From the NCBI RefSeq assembly GCF_001653235.2, contig NC_035792.1, positions 806,001 to 870,000 on the forward strand: 64,000 nucleotides of DNA. The letters run 5' to 3'. The position numbers and the translations under genes are program-made. The notes below the pieces were generated by a model, which ran no database searches, was not told the origin of the DNA, and saw only the letters and a program-made list of their open reading frames with translations. This stretch comes from Pochonia chlamydosporia 170 (Eukaryota; Ascomycota; Sordariomycetes; Hypocreales; Clavicipitaceae). This document shows, one piece after another, positions 21,307-33,019 of the stretch (the stretch's first letter is position 1; each line of letters begins with the position of its first letter).

Positions 21307-23387
21307 TTATCCCAACAGCCCATAACATCCCGACACCGTCCGTTGACGCCGCGCCAAAACAACCACCAAAGTTCGATCCGCAAGTATCACAGCATCCTTA
21401 CCCTGCGGCCTGCCCTCAATGACAGGCGTGCTCTCGATACTTGCAGCCCACGCACCATTTTCTGTTCTTTGCACAAATTCATCATCAATTCTCTTCCCAT
21501 CAACAAAAACTTCAAGCTGCGTCTCATTACCCGCACCAACATCACCACCAATACGTATCCTATAAGTCCCAGGAGCGATCTCTACTCTCTCACCCTCAAC
21601 GCTAACCACCACTCTCTCACCTCCCTCGCTCACTGACTCTGCCATCCCCTCAATAACATCCGACTTCAAAGCCGGCGTCATTGTCGGCGCAACCCTCCGC
21701 TTTGTGCTCTCCTCAAACGCATACGCATACCTCAACAAATGTCCATCTGAATACGCCTTACCGGCAAATGTGAGGTTCACAGGAACCCCCGTATCATGCA
21801 TCACGCCCATCGTCACACTCACAGTCGGTATGCCAAGGTGTCGTAAAGCCCGATTACCATTCGAGTACTTGACGCCATTGAGGTGTGCGAACCTGGCGCT
21901 CTCCTCATTCTCCTCCAGGTCCGCCATCCCTACGCCTCCGTTGGCAGGGAATATCACGGCATCGAGAGAGTGCTGGTCCATCCAATCTTCCAAGTCTCGT
22001 TTCCGTTGCGCTTCGAGCGCTTTGAGAGTTTGTTCCATGCCAGGGATGTCCAAAACAGGTGTTCTGCCGGCTTTTACAAAGTCCACTAGACCGGGGTAGG
22101 ATATTACGTTTTTGGCTTCGACGAATTTGTCGGGGAGGTAGCCTGGTGGCTTGGGGAAGAGTTTGTTCCCCTCTACGGCGGATAACGTGCGTATGTCAGA
22201 GTCGTTGTTGGCGATGAGAAAGTCGTCCCATGTGTAGGCGATGATTTTGCCACGTTCAAGCTGGTTCCAGTCCTCGGGGGCGCCGCGTACATTATTAGGC
22301 TGGTTGGAGATGGAGTCGTCCTCGTAGTTTGTTACTACGGGGAAGTCTGTCTCAATCACCGTTCCGCCCAGGGCTTCAATGTCGGACTTTGCTTGAGAAA
22401 AGAGCGTCTTGACTGCAGATGAGACGTATGTTGGTTTGGCGTGAGGATCGTGTCCTCCAATGTACATCCTGGGAATGGCAAAACGTTTTCCCTTGAGGGA
22501 GTTTGGATCCGCATATGTAGAGTGCGGCTTGGTTGAGACTGGTAGCTTGACGAATGTTTGCTCACGCCAAAAGTCGCCCTTTGTAACGGCATCCTGTTTC
22601 GTCAAGACGTCCAAGATGGTGAGCATGTCAGACACTGTTCTTGTATGAGGTACCATGACATCGCAGGTTGGATACAGCGGCCACACGCCGCGACAAGATA
22701 TTACTCCACGGGAGGGCGTGTATGCTACGAGGGCGTTATTCGATGCGGGTGAGCGACCAGATGATACTGTTTCTGTGCCGATGCTGAATGCTGCAAAGCT
22801 GGCTGCTGCTGCTGTTGCCGAACCATTTGACGAGCCGGACCAGAATGCGGCGGTGAGATAGTCAGGGTTATATGGCGATTCAGCACGTCCGTAGAGACCG
22901 CGTTGCATGCCGCCTGCTGCCATGGGCGGCATGTTTGTCTTTCCTATGCATACTGCGCCGGCGGCTTTGAGTTGCCCGGCGAGAAAGGCGTCTTCGTTGG
23001 ATATTAGGTCCTTGAAGGCAGGTGATCCGGCGGATACAGTCATCCCTTTGTACTTGAAGCCATCTTTGAGAAGATATGGGATTCCATCTAGCGGTCCAAG
23101 AGCCGCTCCGTTGGCGCGTCGGTCATCAGATGCTGCTGCTTCCGCAAAGATGTTCGGATTAATGTGGACAATGGAGTTGAGAGCTGGACCACGGGTATCG
23201 TATGTAGCTATACGATGGAGATAACGAGCAACGAGGTCTGTCGCTGTGATTGAACGGGTGGACAGGGCAGTTTGGAGATCTTGGATGGTAGCTTCCACTA
23301 GGTTGAGCTGCATCTTGGGTGTGACTGACTGTGAAGTATTAGTTGCGATGTCTCGCAAGATTGACATGGGTCAAGACTTACTGTCAT
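21307..23387 (-). CDS. Amidase-signature family hydrolase
   Basis: Two exons: a 6-bp start exon 23387-23382 (ATG ACA), a 53-bp intron (GTAAGT..CACAG with a CTAATAC branch point), then 23328-21307; 675 aa. An alternative is an in-frame start at 23367 with no intron (686 aa), but the spliced start has better signals. The amidase Ser-cisSer-Lys triad can be placed: Lys in YLLKDGF (near 90), cis-Ser in SGSSNGS (near 168) and nucleophile Ser in GTETVSSGRSPAS (near 192). The usual GGS before the nucleophile reads VSS, so the oxyanion loop differs from the classical family. It is longer than a typical 500-550 aa amidase because of a C-terminal beta-rich extension after about residue 560. No signal peptide. 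It is divergent from the class II aldolase gene. The amide substrate is unknown. Confidence 0.9.
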
Positions 23388-23920
23388 GATTGTGGGGAAC
23401 GGAGAATTTGCCGAAACCAAAGCTTGTAATTGACTTAGTGGCGATTCGGTCAACTATCCATGTACTAGGTGTTGGACTTTCTAGAACAAAATATCCATTC
23501 ATCCGGGCCATTTCTCGATCTTATACTGGCCCCCAAGTAAAGCCATTACGTTTCGAAATATCCTCCGTCTTGGGTCGACCGGCGCCCGCGGATGATGGGG
23601 AAAGTATTGCCGAAGTCGGGAGGCGTCAATGGCGGGTGGCTTCGGGAATCCACAATTTCTCCAATCTGAAAACAAGATGCACGTTCCTGAAAGGAAAGTG
23701 GAGGAGGCGGGATGAGATGAGGCTCGGGGTGACTTTCCTTTGTTGTGTGCGGGGAGGCAACTTACACCGAGTTGGCTGTGCTTTGCTATCCACGATATCT
23801 AGTTTATCTTTCGTAACATCTATAATAGGCACGAGTATTACTGTAACTACATCTCCTGCATCCCTTGTAGCTCCGGCTATTACAATTCCTGCATCCGATA
23901 ACAACCGCAACACCAACGCC
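23388..23920. promoter_or_regulatory. Divergent promoter between the amidase and the aldolase
   Basis: About 530 bp separate the two start codons, so both promoters lie here. The frame of the aldolase is open through this whole interval, but there is no matching upstream exon, no conserved sequence and a clear shift in composition, so I treat it as non-coding. Co-regulation of amidase and aldolase is possible. Confidence 0.5.
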
Positions 23921-24802
23921 ATGACGCCTCATTCCACAGACACCAAGACCTCAAACCCTACTCAGAATGAAGAAACCAAAGAAGTCAAGGCTAAAACAGC
24001 CCTCCAAATCATCTCCCATGGCCCAACCATCCCCGGTCCCCCATCCTTCACATCCATCGACAAACACCGCGCCCACATCCTAGAACACATGGCCGGCGCC
24101 TTCCGCATCTTCGCTCGAAAAGGCTTCACTGAAGGCCTCGCCGGCCACATATCCGTACGCGATCCCGAAAACCCACACACATTCTGGACAAATCCCCTCA
24201 ACCGCCCATGGAGCCTCATCCGCGCATCAGACATGGTCCTCGTCGACTACACCGGCAACCTCCTCGGCGGAAATACAACCCGCCCCGTCAACGCAGCAGG
24301 CTTCCTCATCCACGGCGCGATACACAAGGCCCGACCAGATGTAAATGCCGCGTGTCACGCACACTCCCCCTACGGGAAAGCGTGGTCCGCGTTTGCCAAA
24401 CCCCTCGAGATGATCAACCAGGATGCGTGTGTCTTCTACGGCAAGGCGCAGAGTGTGTATGCTGACTTTGGGGGCGTGGTGTTTAAGCAAGAGGAGGGGG
24501 AGAGGGTTGCCAAGGCGCTGGGTGGTGAGGGAAAGGTTATGGTGTTGGCGAACCATGGGCTTTTGACGGTGGGTAAGACGGTGGATGAGGCGGCGTATTT
24601 GTTTACGTTGATGGAGAGGAGTTGTATGGTGCAGTTGGCGGTGGAGGCTGCTGCTGCGAATGGCTTGGAGAAGAGGGTTATTGGGGATGAGGAGGCGAGG
24701 TATACGTTTGAGATGACGGCGGATCCGGACGGGTTGTGGTGTGAGTTTCAGGGGGATTTTGAGGTTGAGGATGTGTTGAGTAATGGGGATTTCCGAAAGT
24801 AG
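23921..24802 (+). CDS. Class II aldolase/adducin-family protein
   Basis: Single exon, 293 aa, starting at MTPHSTD after an A/C-rich leader. The first 40 residues are polar and probably disordered. The class II aldolase fold spans about 48-270. The metal ligands are visible as H146 and H148 in CHAHSPYG and H212 in LANHGLL; a conserved acidic residue lies in GFTEGLAGH (E71). Members cleave or epimerise phosphorylated sugars (fuculose-1-phosphate aldolase type), and many fungal homologues have unknown substrates. The reading frame extends upstream of the chosen Met without a stop, but that part looks non-coding. It is divergent from the amidase and converges on the Zn2Cys6 factor gene with only 75 bp between stops. 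Confidence 0.92.
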   Translation: MTPHSTDTKTSNPTQNEETKEVKAKTALQIISHGPTIPGPPSFTSIDKHRAHILEHMAGAFRIFARKGFTEGLAGHISVRDPENPHTFWTNPLNRPWSLIRASDMVLVDYTGNLLGGNTTRPVNAAGFLIHGAIHKARPDVNAACHAHSPYGKAWSAFAKPLEMINQDACVFYGKAQSVYADFGGVVFKQEEGERVAKALGGEGKVMVLANHGLLTVGKTVDEAAYLFTLMERSCMVQLAVEAAAANGLEKRVIGDEEARYTFEMTADPDGLWCEFQGDFEVEDVLSNGDFRK

Positions 24803-24877
24803 GCTGTTTCCTAGATTAACAATTTATATAAAGTATAAATCTAAACATACACCACGTTATAACCGTCACAACCATTA

Positions 24878-26929
24878 TCAAGTCAACACCAACGCTGGCC
24901 TCACCACACAACTCCAATCCACACCCAAACCCATATCCCTCTTCATCGCCCACACACTCTCAACAACATCACACGCCACATCAAAGTTTCTCATCCCCGT
25001 AGCCCTCGCGCAGCCCCTCAACAACACCCTGCTCCTCTCCCGGAGTCCCTCGTCCAACGCCTCCGACGCAGCCATAAACCCCGGCCACACGATTCCGCAA
25101 TTCGTCAAACACAGACTCCTCTTCTCAGTTTCAAACTTTTCCAGGCTGGATATCGTCTTCTCAGCGTGGTGCTGCAGCATCAGGGGATGGACGTTTCGAA
25201 TCCTCCTGTAGAAGAAGATTATGATGGCGCTGTGGATGGCGCTGATGAGGTGTGGCATCATGATTTGGTTGGCGAGCAAAGAGAACGGGTCGTCTGCGTT
25301 GGTGGCGGTTTGTTTGGGGGAAGTCCATTCGCATATTTCGGATTCGAGGTGTCGGCACTGCTGGTCTAGAGAGGTAGATGGTGCGCAGGTGGTTGCATTA
25401 GAGAGGTACGTAGTTCGTGAGATGAATGAGACAAGTTGTTGCGGGAAGCCGTATATTTCGGCGAATTCGTCTTTCTGAATGTTGCTGCAGTCTCCGAAGA
25501 GTAGAGCTTCAAAGTTGCCGCCGCATAGGGTGTCCATGTCTCTGCCAAGCCGTAAACTGTGTGTTCGCAAAGATGGGTATAACATGTTTTCGGTTTCCAG
25601 AGATGGCTGTGCAGCTTGTGTGTTACCAGTGTATATGTGTGTACTTTCCTCAATGACCCGCAGATAAAGGTAAATGTAATGCAATACCCTAACTTTTCTC
25701 GACTTTGCCTTTCCCGCTCCTCTCTGGACTATGAAGCTCTCTGCTTGGAGCAGCATCGCTCGAGCATCCTCTTGCTGTCCACTCACCACCTACTCACGTT
25801 AGCGTCATCCACAAACTCCGCTCACAGCGACATACAGATATAGTTACCATCTTTAGCATCGCCATCAAAACATGCAGATACTTCCCTCGCCGGCTTCCTA
25901 TTTCCGTTTCCGCCGTCCTCCACAACTCCGTCTGCGCCTGTCCCCGCAACTTATCGCCCACGACCCACCAGTAGTTCGTGCTGTCCATTTGCCCCGAGAC
26001 TATTCTATCCAGGTTGAACGCGCTGACTGCCAGGATCGAAAAGAGGAGAGATGTTTTGGAATGTGTGGCGGTTTTGCAGATGCTCAGCTCGGAGAGTGTT
26101 GATAAGGCGAGGGGGAAGTGGAGGAAGCTCCAGGGGGGTTGGCGGACGCGGAGGGGAGAGAAGAGTGTTCCTAGTTGGGTTTTGTAGTATTCTAGTAGGA
26201 AGGAGGTATGTTGGGAGAGGGAGTGGTTTGTGTCTAAGCTGAGTTGGATTTGTAGTCGCACTGGTGAAGAGAGCTGCATTGATGCTTCCTGAAATACTGC
26301 CGATGAGGAGGTGGCTTCAAGCCCAGACGTCTCGGGCGTGTAAGAGTCTTGTTCTCGTGTGGCATTGAGCTCGTGAACCTGCGAATTCGAATCTGTCGAC
26401 AATGTACATCCAGCTTCGGGAATGAACTCATCTTGACACACAGGTAGTTGCTCCGTGACGCCAAGAAACACCCCAAATGGACCACATTGGAACAAGGCGT
26501 CTGAAATGTGCATCTCTTTCGAGTCCAACTCACTCATCACCTCATCAATTCTATTCTCATCAATCAAACTCCGCAATTGTCCTGACATGCGAGCCCGTTC
26601 ATCATCTACAACTCGTCAGCCGAAATTCCACCATTCACCCTCACGAGCTGAGACAACGAGATCAAAGTAGACTCACCTTCAAACAACACCCGTCGACCAT
26701 GCCTATTCTCATCCGGAACAGATGCCCCCTTCCTCACCAACTCACCATTATCGCCATAAAAGACAAATCGCACAGTCGCCCCGTAGCCACCACATTCAAT
26801 ACGTGACCGTTTACACGGCGCACAAGATGGTTGGCCCTCGTCGCACTTGATCTTGCGTCTTCTGCAGGTAACGCAGCCGCCAAAAGAGCGGGAACGCGGC
26901 CCACACGATTTGCCCTTTGTCTTGGGCAT
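24878..26929 (-). CDS. Zn2Cys6 transcription factor (Fungal_trans_2 type)
   Basis: Three exons: 26929-26677, 26605-25848 and 25789-24878, with introns of 71 and 58 bp, giving 640 aa. The zinc cluster CVTCRRRKIKCDEGQPSC is near the N-terminus, with cysteines at 19, 22, 29, 36, 39 and 46. A short linker GGYGATVRFVFYGDNG follows, typical of this subclass. Residues about 200-640 are the helical fungal-specific regulatory domain (KTSLLFSILAVSAFNLDR; YLHVLMAMLKM; LHYIYLYLRVIEEST; LCGGNFEALLFG). It is a nuclear DNA-binding regulator. Its position beside the aldolase and amidase genes makes it a candidate local regulator, which is inference only. Exons 2 and 3 also read as separate open frames; the zinc cluster and regulatory domain join cleanly when spliced. 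Confidence 0.93.
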
Positions 26930-27511
26930 GTTTGCGTGACTGGTGACACTGCCAAAGTGTCAAGTCGAATTGTGGATGGACGGGGGAACCAAAACCAGGG
27001 GAAACGGAGGGGAAGCGGAGAATCGCGGGGGCGAGCCGAAGACTTGGCTCTGCCGATGCCGGTGATAGACCCACTTAAGTCGGCTTTTGAGGGCTGTCTT
27101 GGGAGTTGCAGATGCCTTTTTGGGATGCAAGTCGGTCCGGGACGAGAGTTGCGAGGTGGAGGTTTGCTATTACTGACTATCGCATTGAACTATCTGGTCA
27201 CCTAGCATATCGCATTCAGTGTATATACAAGTTCTTTCCCTCGTAGGAGTAAATGATCCCTCCTTTGGCTCTGTCACTCTGGGTCGGGCACCCTGACCCT
27301 GGTCCCTCCCATGTCTGGCCAGGCAGCAATTCCATCTCCGTTTGCACGAGGCGAAGCTTCCACAGTTCAGGAAGACCATTCACTTGGTAAAGCCCATTCA
27401 AACAAGCTTCTTTTAAGTCGTCATCGTTGGCCGTTTCAAATTTTCCATAACTCGCCTCTGTTTTCTCTCCAACACTGAATATTCAGTCAACTCGACGTCG
27501 CGAAAAACCCA
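26930..27511. promoter_or_regulatory. Divergent promoter between the Zn2Cys6 factor and the 2EXR gene
   Basis: The flanking genes start at 26929 (minus) and 27512 (plus). No other gene is supported in the 582 bp between them. No specific operator could be identified; a bound Zn2Cys6 factor would be expected to use CGG-type half-sites, and several CGG triplets occur but without clear symmetry. Confidence 0.45.
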
Positions 27512-28270
27512 ATGTCCTCAACATTCCCCCACTTTCAAAAACTTCCCCCAGAAATCCGCCACGAAATATGGCGTATCGCCCTGTCACAAAGCTGGTCATT
27601 TGGCGCCTTCAAAGGTGGAAAAGGGCGGCGCAAATTCCGAGGCGTCATTCATCGTGAGGTTAGCCACTCGTGCCACGAAGCCCGGCAAGTCTCCAGAACA
27701 AGCGCCACCTATCTACATCCTCTCGACATCTTCATCGACTTTAGCAAGCTTCTCCTTGAATTTCGTCAGTACCTTTTCTCCGATATTTCTGGACAGGCGC
27801 AACATGTCGTCCTCAACCCTCGCGACTGGGAGGCCCTTTTTGCAATGACCCGAAGGGCTGTCATTCACTTCCGCAAATTGCGTACTCTTGTAGTCGTGGG
27901 CCCTTGGTTTGACCCAAAGCACATGTTTGCCACGAATTCGCGCGACAGTTGGCTATGGTCGCCTTGGGAGGATTGGAGTCCGCTTCCAAGGCGGTCACCT
28001 AATGGAATAGACTGGAAGGCATTGTTTGACGATGTAGATGCGGATGCAGCAGAGTATGAGAGGAGACATGCAGAGTATCGTGCGCGGGTTGATGCGGCTG
28101 TGAGGGATGCTCCGTCGTTTCTGCCACAAGATCTACAAGTGTTTCCCCGGACTCAAAATGCAATTGAGAGGCTTGAAAAGATGGTGGAAGAGGGCTCCTG
28201 GACAAATGGAGTAAAACCGAGACTCTATTTGTGTACTGTTGATCAAGAGGGAAAGATTTGTTTAACATAA
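27512..28270 (+). CDS. 2EXR-domain protein of unknown function
   Basis: Single exon, 252 aa. The N-terminal motif FPHFQKLPPEIRHEIWRIAL matches the fungal 2EXR domain signature (F-x-F-x-x-L-P-x-E-I-R-x-x-I-W), followed by the usual REVSHSCHEARQVSRTSA segment in which old records of family members also show a conserved Cys/His. The rest (about 80-252) is helical and charged, with aromatic residues around WLWSPWEDW. No catalytic motif, signal peptide or membrane segment is present. The family is widespread and multi-copy in Pezizomycotina, with no agreed biochemical role. The start ATG is preceded by an A-rich leader. It is divergent from the Zn2Cys6 factor gene. Confidence 0.9.
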   Translation: MSSTFPHFQKLPPEIRHEIWRIALSQSWSFGAFKGGKGRRKFRGVIHREVSHSCHEARQVSRTSATYLHPLDIFIDFSKLLLEFRQYLFSDISGQAQHVVLNPRDWEALFAMTRRAVIHFRKLRTLVVVGPWFDPKHMFATNSRDSWLWSPWEDWSPLPRRSPNGIDWKALFDDVDADAAEYERRHAEYRARVDAAVRDAPSFLPQDLQVFPRTQNAIERLEKMVEEGSWTNGVKPRLYLCTVDQEGKICLT

Positions 28271-28643
28271 GATTATCCATTGGATCTTGTTGGGAATTTT
28301 GGAAGTGAACTGGTTCTGTCTAGAGGGCGATCATGATATATTATGGCAATGGAAGTGAGACTTTAACTACATAATACAATACAAAAAGGCACAGATGAGA
28401 CTCGGCTACGAAGTCACCGTGCATGGGCCAACACTTTCACACCACTGTTCAGCCACGGCCTTTGTTCACGCCTGGCCGCACTTCTAAGCCAGACTTACAG
28501 ACTGATTCCACATTACCAGAACCGGTCAATTATCTACTGCTGCCCCGTGCCCAATTTTCTGTGTCTAATTCTGTCCCCGCCTGCTCCGGCGAGGTCATCG
28601 TTTTTGCACATTGCTCACAACCACCAGAGTAACTGCATCAAGC
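28271..28643. other. Intergenic region between the 2EXR gene and the second amidase
   Basis: The 3' flank of the 2EXR gene and the presumed promoter of the amidase-like gene, with no coding signal. The last 100 bp are C/T- and A/C-rich, as is common just upstream of fungal start codons. Confidence 0.5.
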
Positions 28644-30811
28644 ATGTTTCCAAGAGGACTACTTGGTTCACTAATTTTTGCCCTCACACTCTTACATTTA
28701 TTTCTATACTACCCACACTTGCTCATTCCCAGTGCTATGAGCTTGACGAAGCACGATACGAGACTGGATCTTCTCGTTGCCACCGCGGCGGATATCCAAG
28801 CCCTTCTTCAAGCCGGATCTCTAACCAGTGCCGATCTAGTCCGTTTGTATCTCGAACACATCGATAAGAACGATGGCTATCTGCGCGCAGTCACTTCTAC
28901 ACCGCCACGAGAATGGCTGTTTCGAGAGGCTCGCAGACTTGATACCGAAAGGGCAACTGGAACCACGAGAGGTCCTTTACACGGCATACCCATACTGATC
29001 AAGGTTGGATAAGAAGACACGAGTTTGCCCGCAGTTGAAGTTTGCTTTCTCTGAAGGTCATGGCTGACGCTGCTTTTTGCTATTAGGATATAGTTGACAC
29101 AGAACCCGCTCTCAACATGAGCTCCACCTGGGGTTCGTTGGCCCTCGCTGGGACACACCCGCAGAGGAATGCTAGAATAGTAGATCTGGTTTGATCTCAC
29201 CGTTATTTGAGTAATTTTCCAGAGCTGATGTATTTCAGTTGATTGAGGCGGGTGCCATCATCTTGGGCAAGACGAGTCTTTCTGTGAGTCGTAACTTTGC
29301 TGCTGACAACGCGAAAGCAAGACTTGAGCTAAGTTACTGTAGGAATGGGGATGGTTCCGGTAAGTAATTTTGCCGCTTGTAGGAACAAAATACTCAATAA
29401 CAGGGGACATGAGAGGGACAAATCTCCCATCCGGTTGGTGTGCCGTTAGTGGCCAAGGCCAGAGTCCATATGTGGATGGGGGATTCAAGAGTACAGACTC
29501 TCCTTCAGGCCACAGCGTGAGTCTTTCCATTGTAAATCTTTTCAATACATAAATTTTGCTAAAATAACAGCAGAATCCAGCCGGATCGTCGTCCGGATCA
29601 GCCATTGCAGTTGCAGCGGGCTTCGCACCCGTTTCAATTGGAGCGGAAAGCACAGGTTCACTTATGATGCCTGCATGTCGAACAGCGCTTTACAGTATCA
29701 AGCCAACCATCGGTATTGTCCCTGGCGATGGCTGTCTTGCGATATCACTTCATCATGATACCCTGGGCCCAATGGCCAAAAGTGCTCGAGATATTGCAGA
29801 CTTACTAGATGTCATAGTCGACAAGGATAAAACACAGATACCTAAAGGAGGTTATGTCTCTTCACTCACTGGGAACTGAGGCAATATTCGCGTTGGTGTC
29901 ATTGATCCCACGGACTGGATGCTTGGTCTGCCGTTTGTTAAGCCGGTTCAGGAGGTCAACAGCCAAATGGTAAGCTTCACTCATCGCTGACAACTTAGCT
30001 TGCGAGGCTTATGTCACATTAGATGGCCGGCTGGAAGGAAGCCTACAAGCTCCTAGAGGCGCACGCAGCTCGATTCAAGCGCATTAACTTGATTTCTGTC
30101 GATGAGGCCACTGCTAACGCCAGTAAAAGCATTCTTGACTTGGCAAGTATGATTGGTCTGGACTGTAGTTTCGCAGAAGCACGCGAGTTTCTCGCTAACA
30201 TATTCTCGTCCAACTCTAGAACGCGACTTTAAAGTTCTCTTGAAAGAGTATCTTCGTGGAATCCCGGACTCGCCTATTCATGACCTGAGCAACATCATTC
30301 AGTTCAATCGTGATCACGCAGATAAGGAACTTCCACCAAGTATGACGCATGAGAAATTTTGAAGTGTAGGGGCTAAGAGTTTGAACAGATGCGAATAACC
30401 AAGATAACTTCCTAGAAGTCGAATCCTTTGAAATCACCGACGAAGAATATCAGAGTATTCTCGACTTCGGTCGAAGAAAGAGCAGGGATGAGGGTATTGA
30501 CAAAACTTTGAGAGAGAATGATATCGACATTATCGTCGGCCCTTCAGACTGTTCCTTGTTCTTACTGGCGTCTCTTGCTGGTAAGTTGATGCTAGCACAG
30601 TCAACCTCCACTGCTAACACCGGACGCACTCGCAGCTTACCCCATCGCCGCCGTTCCTTACAGTAATGTTGACTTTGAAGGAAATAACCGGCCTTATGGT
30701 CTGTTTGCGCTGGCATCAGCGCACAAAGATGCCTTGCTCGTGGAGTTTATGAGCGCTTGGGAGCGGGTTGCTCCCCCGAGGCAGCCGCCACGAAAGAGAC
30801 ACTTTGCATGA
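28644..30811 (+). pseudogene. Amidase-signature gene interrupted by one in-frame TGA
   Basis: Ten exons: 28644-29003, 29087-29188, 29239-29283, 29343-29359, 29414-29516, 29571-29969, 30023-30146, 30220-30339, 30389-30580 and 30636-30811. Together they read as 546 codons with one internal stop, TGA at 29877-29879, in LTGN-stop-GNIRVGV, where relatives usually have Trp. An N-terminal hydrophobic segment (GLLGSLIFALTLLHLFLYY) suggests a signal peptide or anchor. The triad is present: Lys in ILIKDIV, cis-Ser in PAGSSSGSA and nucleophile in GAESTGSLMMPA. After the stop, homology continues through seven spliced segments to a normal C-terminus (AAYPIAAVPYSN ... KRHFA), so the disruption looks recent. 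Exon 5 requires a GAG-type acceptor at 29413. A truncated 311-aa product, stop readthrough or a base error are alternatives. It is unrelated in detail to the other amidase here. Confidence 0.75.
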
Positions 30812-31483
30812 GATGCACAACTTCGCTTTAGAAGCGATCGTAGAATTTTGCCATTTATTGACGGCATTATTGGGTCATGGAATTTCGTGCATGATAGACG
30901 GATGGAGATGAAGGGGCTGCGACCTATTTGAAAGCAGGTCCCCTACTATAGTAGTATAGTGTTAGTATGAGAAAATGAAATGTTGCAAGGGGATAGCTTC
31001 AAGTTTCTCCTCAAGTATTTTATAAAAGGGTCCTTGTTCTACGTCCGCGTAGATTCATCATATTCCGCCTTATCAATTCGTCCCCTCAACCTCAGATCAT
31101 TATCAGCCAGCCCCTTACTTTACAACTCGCCGACAAGAAAACCGGGGAGCTTCGCCGACACCAGCGCCGCTAATGCCGCCGATGCCGGTATCAAATGGGC
31201 ATCATCAACTCCAGACCCACCAAAGTTCGCGAAAACCTTCCCAGTTTCCAAGATTACACTACTGTACCCCACGTTTTGGATGGGACCTGATAAAGACTTG
31301 ATCCATTTCCCTGACCGGGGTATCACTGCGGAGAAGTGTCGATCATCGTGTAAGACAAGGCATGAGATGGGGAATTAAAAAGGCCCCAATGTAACCAAAC
31401 AGCAGACTTGAGTTTGTCATTGTCCGCTTTAATAGAGTTACTTTAAACTCAAACCCTGTGTATCTCTAAACATAACCATAATC
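30812..31483. other. Intergenic region between the amidase-like gene and the MFS permease
   Basis: The 3' flank of the disrupted amidase and the promoter of the permease. Open frames on both strands between 30980 and 31378 show no family resemblance and no splice partners, so no gene is called. Confidence 0.5.
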
Positions 31484-33019
31484 ATGGTGGAATCAACAAA
31501 TGCAATGGAGACTTCCAAAGACCTGGAGGCCAGTCCCTCAGGCACCCTTCATTCCGCTCAAGTTACACCCATTGACGTCAATGCCGAGCGTTCATATGGT
31601 AACTAAACACACAAACTCACAAACACCCACACCCAACATACTAACAAACTAGCAGTTCGAAAGCTCGACACCTATCTCCTCCCTTTTCTTTCACTCATGT
31701 ACTTTTTCAACTCAGTCGACCGATCCAACCTCGGCAACGCCAAAACAGACGGCCTAGAAAAAGACCTACACTTTGTCGGCAACGAATACAGCCTCCTCAT
31801 TCTCCTATTCTACATCCCCTTTGGCCTGCTCGACCTGCCCCTCAACATACTCACCAAGAAATACTCCGCAAAATGGACCCTCCCTTCACTCATGGTCATC
31901 TGGGGCGCAATAGCTACATTGCAGTGCGCCGCCAAGAACTTCGCCGGAATGCTTGTCCTGCGCCTTATCCTCGGAGCCTGTGAGGCCGGCTTCTTCGCTG
32001 GTGTAGTCTTCTACTTTACATTATTCTACAAACGGTCTGAGCTGGGATTCCGCATCTCCGTGTTCTTTGGAACGGCGCTTCTAGCCGCTGCATTTAGCGG
32101 CCTCATCTCCTACGGCGTGTTTCAAATATCGAACACACACGTCTACGGCTGGCAGTGGCTCATGATGATTGAGGGTCTTTTGACCGTATTGGTGGGCGCC
32201 GTATCATTCTTCTGGCTGCCTGCGTCTCCAGCAACGGCGTGGTTCCTCACCGATAAAGAAAAGGCTGCGGCGGAGGCACGCTCCCTCCGCGACGCTTCCG
32301 TCAAGGTCGGCGTCAAGTTTAACCTCAAGGAGTGTTTCGTGACCTGGAAAGACTGGAAGTTTGCGCTCTGGTGCATCATTTGCTTCACGTACCCCGTGGC
32401 CTTTGCAACAACGTCGAATTTTCTGCCCCAAATCGTGGCTCGGCTAGGATACAGCGTCGTCAAAACAAACCTGTGGACAGTTGCTCCTAACGCCGTGGGC
32501 TTCGTGGTTCTTCTCGTCGTGTCCAAATCCTCGGACTACTACCACGAGCGTACTTTTCACATCTTCATTTCGCTGGCGATATCCCTGGTCGGCATGCTCA
32601 TCCTCATCACGGTGGATGTGCTCAAGCAGAAGGGAGTCGCGTACTTTGCTTGCTTCCTCATGGCAGCTGGAGCGTATATTCCCACGTGTTTGGTACAGTC
32701 CTGGCACAACAACAACAACTTGAATGAGAACAGCCGTGCAGCCACGACGGGTCTGCTCGTTGGTTTGGGCAACTTTGCGGGAATCATGTCTGCAGCAACG
32801 TTTAGGACAGAGTACGCGCCCAAGTACATCCCGACGCTGATATTGACTTGTTGCTGTAATGTGATTGCTATGATTTCTGTGCTGGGACTGGGCGGCTGGA
32901 TGAAGATGCAGAATCGGAGACGTAATCGGGAGCAAGGCGTGGAGTTGCGCCCTCAGGATGTAAATACGTCTGAGCTGGGAGACGGAGAGAAGTCACCCAA
33001 TTTTCGTTACTTCACATGA
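31484..33019 (+). CDS. MFS transporter, anion:cation symporter (ACS/Dal5-like) type
   Basis: Two exons: 31484-31598 and 31656-33019, with a 57-bp intron (GTAACT..AGCAG, CTAAC branch point), giving 492 aa. The cytosolic N-terminus of about 45 residues is followed by twelve predicted membrane segments. Family marks: FFNSVDRSNLGNAKTDGL after TM1, LLDLPLNILTKKYSAKW near TM2/3, and RLILGACEAGFFAGVVFY in TM4. Fungal ACS members import carboxylates and vitamins such as allantoate, nicotinate, pantothenate or biotin precursors at the plasma membrane. No residue allows a substrate call. It lies downstream of an amidase-like gene on the same strand, consistent with, but not proof of, uptake of an amide or carboxylate. 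It converges on the next Zn2Cys6 gene with about 260 bp between them. Confidence 0.93.

Noticed and set aside
23390..23920. Upstream in-frame extension of the class II aldolase (about 177 codons)
   Set aside because: The frame is open, but it begins at a non-ATG codon, overlaps the amidase promoter, lacks family similarity and changes composition; the ATG at 23921 is a better start.
29343..29414. Apparent frameshift in the amidase-like gene after SEWGWFR
   Set aside because: Using the AG acceptor at 29412-29413 restores the frame and the expected sequence RGTNLPSGW, so no frameshift is needed.
30980..31378. 132-codon plus-strand frame and its antisense frame before the ACS permease
   Set aside because: No family resemblance on either strand; probably chance frames in the promoter region.
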